A DNA stretch of 64,000 nucleotides from Epinephelus fuscoguttatus (Eukaryota > Chordata > Actinopteri > Perciformes > Serranidae), in the NCBI RefSeq assembly GCF_011397635.1, contig NC_064769.1, forward strand, positions 40,472,033-40,536,032, read 5' to 3'. Both the position numbers and the translations under genes were made by a program. Below are positions 26,136 through 64,000 of this stretch, piece by piece. Positions within the stretch are counted from its first letter, which is position 1; each line of letters starts with the position of its first letter. Under the pieces are notes generated by a model that was not told where the DNA came from, ran no database searches, and saw only the letters and a list, made by a program, of their open reading frames with translations.

Positions 26136-27440
26136 TTGTGTTTGTACGTTGTGGGCGGAGCCTAGCTGGTGGCAGAAAGTGACAGTAGTAGTGTCGGTGT
26201 AAGCGCAAAAAAAACGTAGAAAGCACTTCCGCCTGATATTTCTCAATAACCTGCAATGAGTCATTTTTATATCCATATCCATTTAGTCTTTGGTTAATTA
26301 TAATGTGTATATTCAGGCTGTAATGACTGCTTATTTTCATTGTTTAATATATTTTAGAACAATGTCATTACTGCTGCCACCTGCTGGATGGAAATATAGG
26401 CCATAATATGAACATTTTGTTTACATCAGTTTTAAGCGACTATAAAGGCCTTCGGTCAGTTTCAAACGGCGTCCTCGGCGATGGTTTATTGTAATAATGA
26501 AGTTTATCTTATTCTGTGTTCCTGTTCTGACATCCAATGAGACATTTTTATTTTCCATATCTCAACTGTCTCTCTCCGGCGTACGCTGTTTTTCTGCCAC
26601 CATGATGTGTGCGCAGCTGCTGTGACGTAACCGTGACGTCCACTAAAAACTGGTGTATTTGGGGCTCAACCAAGACGCCATTTCCTGTCTCCTTCTCTAT
26701 CGGAAACAGATACCGTTGTTCACGTCTCCACCGTTGGTCATCCTTCCCACAGTCCAGGAGAACCCAGATCTCCAGTCTGTGTGACATGTGACTGTAACAC
26801 ACTGTGTTTGGATGTGACAGTGTGTCAGACCTCAGAGTCTGGCGGCGTGTTGCAGAGCTGTTGGTGTGACGCTGTGCGCCACCTGAGCAACAGGTAAACC
26901 ACAGACAGCTGGGACAACTGACACCGAGCTGCTGTGGGAATCCTCTCCTCGCTGTGTTCACACAGTCTCTCTGGTCAGAATCTAACAACCTGACAGCAGC
27001 CACAGAGCTGCAGGTCTGTCATGTGATGCCTCAGAGCAGCAGCTCCTCCAATCACAGAGGAGCGTCTCTTTTCAAAGCAGCCGTCCAGTGTGAGAAACAA
27101 CACACACTGCTGTCAGTGTTCCACACCTCCCTCCCTCAGTCTGCTTATCATCACTTTAAACACTTACATAAATATAAAATATTACAGACCGGCTGTCGGG
27201 ATGAGGCGATGATGTCATCATCAGTTTGCTCATATGAAACAAATATCCAGTTACTTAAATCTTCACAGAGGTTCGGGCCTGCTTCATTTTACCGCTGCAC
27301 CACTAACAGTGTTTGTTTTTGTCACTGACAGGCTCAGACTGTTACTCTAAGTGTGTGACAGCATGATGAAAGGATAGAGCTTTGTGTTAAAGAGTCAGAT
27401 CCTGTTTGTTTAACCAGAAACAGCCCTGAAATCACCGTCA

Positions 27441-27802
27441 CCAAACCCACCAGACTGCATTTAAACAAACAGTCATTTGTGGCGTCAGTAGCGTAGTGGA
27501 TAGTGCTGGTGCCCCATGTACAGAGGCATTGCCTCGCTGCAGCAGCTGCAGGTGCAGGTTTGTGGCTCTTTGCTGCATGTCAGTCCCCACTGTCTCTCTG
27601 TCCTGTCATTTTATCATCATTAAACACACTTCATTCAACAGGAACAAAACAAAACTCATAGAAACCATCTTTTCACTGTTCCAACAATCACCAGCTCTGG
27701 TTTGGTTTAAATTAACCCTTAATTCACCAGTTAGCTGTGACAACATGCTGCCTCTGTACACACTAACATGACTGTTTATCTAAATGGAGTCTGGTGGGTT
27801 GG
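27441..27802. mobile_element. MITE with inverted ends, invaded by a SINE
   Basis: CCAAACCCACCAGACTGCAT (27441 on) is mirrored by ATGGAGTCTGGTGGGTTGG ending at 27802, about 35 bases each side. A related copy is at 47389-47617. The interior carries the SINE-like unit at 27481-27600. Confidence 0.65.
27481..27600 (+). mobile_element. tRNA-derived SINE fragment
   Basis: GGCGTCAGTAGCGTAGTGGA resembles an A-box region of a tRNA-type head, followed by GTGCCCCATGTACAGAGGC. A tail GCTGCATGTCAGTCCCCACT then CTCTCTGTCCTGTC is that of common fish SINEs. The B box is poorly kept. Confidence 0.5.
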
Positions 27803-28029
27803 ACAAGGGAAAACTCCTACATTACATATGTTCTCACATATTCCAAAATTAAAGCTGAATATTTACAAGGGGAAAAAAAGTGATAATTTATGAGACAATT
27901 TTTTCTGAGATTAAGGTCTAGGAACCACTTGCCCCTTTTTTCTATTTTTATAGTTCACTTACAGCAAATATTAACAAACTTGTATATTGTTTGTTCTAGA
28001 GCTGCATATGTTTGAGTTCATATTTTTGT

Positions 28030-28120
28030 TATCTGTAACCGATGTCGCTGCCTGACTCGGTCAGGACACTGTAAAAAAAGAGATTTTTTTCCTGGTTACA
28101 TAAAATAAAATAAAAAATGT
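28030..28120 (+). mobile_element. Retroposon 3' tail
   Basis: GTAAAAAAAGAGATTTTTTT then CCTGGTTACATAAAATAAAA, a 3' tail shared by many fish LINE copies. The 5' part is missing. Confidence 0.45.
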
Positions 28121-28353
28121 AGGTTTTGTTCTTTTTAAGACTTTTTTTTGTCTTTCGCCACATGAAACGCTTCACAATAAATAAAGGTCTCTGCTTTTGG
28201 GTTTCTGTCTGGTTAGAAGTGGGCGGGGCTGTTGGAAAAGGTTGGTGTCACAAATTTTCTTTCTCACCATTTAGTTACATTTAAATAGCTAGAATTTGTA
28301 TGACTCCGCCCACCAGTCCACCCTGTGGTTGTACCGCCTACCAGTGTAACCAC

Positions 28354-28446
28354 GTGTGTGTGTGTCGGCTAAACGTAACCACTTGTGTGTGTCGGCTAAA
28401 CGTACCCGCGTGTGTGTGTCGGCTAAACGTAACCACGTGTGTGTGT
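28354..28446. repeat. Short GT / TCGGCTAAACGTAACC array
   Basis: Four modules of TCGGCTAAACGTAACCAC-type with short GT spacers; the unexpanded relative of 18193-18959. Confidence 0.9.
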
Positions 28447-28459
28447 TGTTGAAGGAAAA

Positions 28460-28710
28460 AAACATCAGTTGGTAGTGTTGTACTGACATAGTGCTTTTAT
28501 TTTGAAAGAGACTGTATCAAACTGTACATTTCCTGTGAAAACAGAAGTGTATTTTGAAAACAGACAATGCATGTAACAGGCTGAAGTTGACACGGCGTCC
28601 CAGAACGTCAACAACCAACACACCCAGGGTACCTTGGACGTCATATGTGGACGTGGAAAGTCCATGACCAAACGTGGACATGTGACGAGGTCACAGTGAG
28701 GATGATGATG
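28460..28710. repeat. Second copy of the 18966-19216 segment
   Basis: Direct repeat of 18966-19216 with a handful of substitutions (for example GACATAGTGC for GACGTAGTGC). The two copies are about 9.5 kb apart. Confidence 0.9.
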
Positions 28711-31567
28711 GACAACCTGAAGACATAACACGTCCGTCCTCAGAGCGGAGGAATAAACAAATTTTAATGAAACTGCAGAATTTGGTTTTTGCAGGAAAAA
28801 CAAAGGTTTTATTCACTATCTGACGACAGAGACGAATCAGAACATCAAATCATGAACAAGCAAAGAAAACATTTGTATCTGTCAGCGGCTTCATCTCAAA
28901 AATATCTGCTCTGAAACAGGAAGTGACTTTGTGCTTCGCTCAGAGAGAAAAGATTCAACAAACTGAACTGGGACTATTTTACAAACTGCTGCCCTGCTGT
29001 GCTGCTCTTATGAAAATATATATTATTATTTTATTTGACTGTTTTTAACTTCCACACAAGAGATCAAACATGTCGCAGTGACACAAACTTCATCGTTACT
29101 ACAGTTTCACTTCATAAAAAGATGAGTGTTGTTTTCTGAGAAAAGGGTTCAGTTTGTCCTCAGACACCATCAGTGTTCCTCTCTACCAGTGCAAATAATC
29201 ACTCAGGCTGAAGCTTCATCAGGAGTTGACTGCATCCTGAGTAACATCATGTCGTCACTCAGTGTTTCTGTTCTTTCACTTTGTGTGTTTCAAGGATTAA
29301 TTAGTGTTCAAAATCACACAAGAAAAAAAGAGGCTCTAAATGAGCTGCGAGGATAGAAAACCATTTACACTCAAATATATAAGAGAGATTAGAGAAGTCA
29401 AAGTGAGTAAGAGCACAAGGCTGAGGAGGTCCACATATACATGATGTATATATGTCAGATACAAGTCAGTACGGGTGATTATAAAAAGAGACAAAAGAAA
29501 AGCAGCAAAAAGTGTTTGTCAGTTTTGATTCATTAAACCGACCCGACTGTCAGAGACTTTTAATAATCCAGACTGACGTGTTCAGAAATCAACACATGAA
29601 CGACTCTGTGACGCCGTCAGGATCTGGTCATGACGACCAGAGCTCCTCTGGCGGCGGTCTCCGCTCCGCTGATTCACTGACTCATCTCAATTTCTGAAAA
29701 ACATGTTTCTATCCACAAACATTAACCGGCCTGGATCCACGTCAGTATTCTCCGCACACACATATTTATAAAGTTCAGCAGGGATATTTTAGTGCTAGTG
29801 TCAGGTGACATCATCAGCTGGCTTGAGTCCAGGTCACACCGCTGCTACTTTCCTCTGCAACGCTCTGAAACGGTTTCATCTCGTCACTAATCTTTGGTCT
29901 GAACCGGACGTCAAACTGCTTACAAGACGTCTCCGACTGTAAACAAGCCATTACTGTTTGTGTTTACAGGCCCGTACACGTGCCGCATGTTTTATTTACT
30001 TTATAACCACGGTGTTCGTGGGTTTGTCTTGTTCTAGTGGTGGGCAGAGTTTGTAGACGTGCGTTGTGTACGCTTCAATCTGACTGTGGCTACACACGTG
30101 TCCGAACAAAATCACAGACTTGATGAAATAATTAAATAATGGACGTATCCATGGCGATGTCACCCACTGGTTTGTGGACGCCTGTTTTGAAGCCTCCACT
30201 TCGGCGTTTTGGTCGTCGCCATACTGTCTTTTTTTCTGGGAGCCAGGCGTGACCATATTTGGAGGAGAGCGTTGAGTTAACACTAACGCACAGTGAATTT
30301 ACAGCTATGGTTCATTGTGCTAATGCTAATTGTTGCTAGCAATCTAACGTCTTAAAACCATTAAAATGAAATGTACTGATCATCGTTTGGCCCGGGGACC
30401 AAATCTGGCCCCTGATTGGATGCCTGGTGGCCCTCCAATCATTTTCTAATTCACAGTTAAAAATAAATTAATTAAAACTGGGATTGTTTTGGTACCTAAA
30501 TATAAATGCAGTGTCAGGGTGCACAAAAAAGGATCAAAAATAGGGCTGTCAAAATAACATGTCAATTTCGATTAATCGATCACAGAAAAAATAATGTTAA
30601 AAAAATCAACGCTGTTTTTTTTATGCGCGCAAAATGTTACGATGAACTCTAATGACCTGTGACGGATACGCCTGTGCTCTGTGAGTCTGGGGTTACGCCA
30701 TGGTTATCTTACCTAACCGTTATTACCGTGGTAACAACTTGTCAACGGACGACACTCAAAGAGGCCCCGCCTTTAAAAGTTGTCATGAATGTTGACATTA
30801 GTGTTTTTGTACCAGGCTGTAAACGTGTTTGTTTCTACATGTTAGCGTGGAGCTCTGTGGGGACTGACTCACTGCTGGAGCCAGCCTCTAGTGGACATTA
30901 GAGGAACTGCAGGTTGCGGCTTCATGTTTTAGCCTCAGAGGAATGTGACCTGACGATTAATCGAACGGTAAATTAACACAGAAGAACTTATGTACATGAT
31001 CAGGAAGTTCAGGTTATTGATTACTGATCTGTTTATGAGTCCTGTGGTGTTTGTTTGTGGACAGTAAACATGTTTTGTCTGTGGATCATAAAAACTACAG
31101 AGACTCTTTTCTCTCTGTTCTCCCGCAGCTTTCCTCAAACTTCTCAATAACCTTCCTCATCCTGCGGGACACGTTCCTGTTCCTTCTGTTCACGTCTATC
31201 ACTTAACGTCTGTCCTCACTTCCTGTAGTGTCACACTCACTGTCAGGGGACGCAGGACTGGAGGCACTGCTGTGAATGGTGTGCGACAGAAGGAGAGGAT
31301 ACAGAAGAAGAAGAAGAAGAAGAAGAAGAAGAAGAAGAAGAAGAAGAAGAAGAAGAGTGGTGGATGTGATTGTCTGCACTGCTGCTGTTGGTCTCTGCCG
31401 GGTCTCCACGTGTTTCAGACACATGACGATGAACTCGAGTCAGTAAACGTGTCTGAACGTGTCTGTCAGGAAGTAGGTGGACTCTGACAGATGGCGGTAG
31501 ATATGTGATGGTTTAAAGCTGATGTGTGGTCAGTTTACTGTCAGTGGTCTCCCGTCTATTCCAGACT
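28711..31567 (-). other. myo5b 3' flank, probable 3' UTR in part
   Basis: No gene recognised. On the minus strand an AATAAA (TTTATT at 29991-29996) lies about 1.6 kb beyond the myo5b stop and could end a long 3' UTR. 30385-30640 carries TTTGGCCCGGGGACCAAATC and TAGGGCTGTCAAAA/CGATTAATCG, both typical of degraded hAT-type repeats. Confidence 0.4.
31303..31356. repeat. (GAA)n trinucleotide repeat
   Basis: About 18 uninterrupted GAA units; on the myo5b sense strand it is (TTC)n, about 215 nt after the stop codon, so probably in the 3' UTR. Confidence 0.95.

Positions 31568-64000
<32,433 letters not shown>

Overview
The window is nuclear DNA from a bony fish, most likely a percomorph teleost. 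It has intron-split vertebrate genes with GT..AG junctions, many teleost-type dispersed repeats, and an unusually high load of tandem repeats. There is no bacterial, viral or CRISPR content. Only three protein-coding genes are supported. Most long open frames are minisatellite artefacts.

Layout. (1) 471-4334, plus strand: the 3' part of capsl (calcyphosine-like EF-hand protein). It has two internal coding exons and, unexpectedly, two alternative last coding exons of identical length (1086-1187 and 4233-4334), each followed by its own AATAAA. An 11-bp minisatellite of about 1.7 kb lies between them. (2) 8041-17437, minus strand: a complete eight-exon il7r (interleukin-7 receptor alpha): signal peptide, D1 cysteines, FNIII with WSEWS, one membrane span, Box1, and a C-terminal YVTMSSFYQ STAT-docking tail. 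capsl and il7r converge, as IL7R and CAPSL do in human. (3) 31568-64000, minus strand: the 3' three-quarters of a class V myosin, best matched to myo5b. I resolved 29 coding exons in consistent phase (1,358 residues to the stop): end of the motor, six IQ motifs, coiled coils and the whole globular tail. The 5' end lies beyond the window.

The gap 17.4-31.5 kb holds no recognisable gene. It holds a GT-rich composite minisatellite, a 2.5-kb array of a 14-bp unit, a Crypton-like recombinase fragment in a hairpin-rich element, LINE and SINE relics, and a second copy of the segment that flanks the GT array.

The myo5b introns hold several minisatellites, some within about 10 nt of a splice site; a dead Tc1 element; several MITE-like elements; a 1.87-kb element with 50-bp near-perfect terminal inverted repeats and a C2H2-like exon; a nested transposon mosaic; and clusters of a dispersed repeat rich in TGACCTTTGACC (DR1-type) sites.

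The three genes share no pathway: capsl is a calcium-binding protein, il7r a lymphocyte cytokine receptor, myo5b an actin motor for recycling vesicles. The most interesting items are the duplicated last exon of capsl, the inverted-repeat element in the last myo5b intron, the 53.4-56.8 kb mosaic, and minisatellites that supply or crowd splice signals. All family assignments come from reading translations and remembering families; no search was run.
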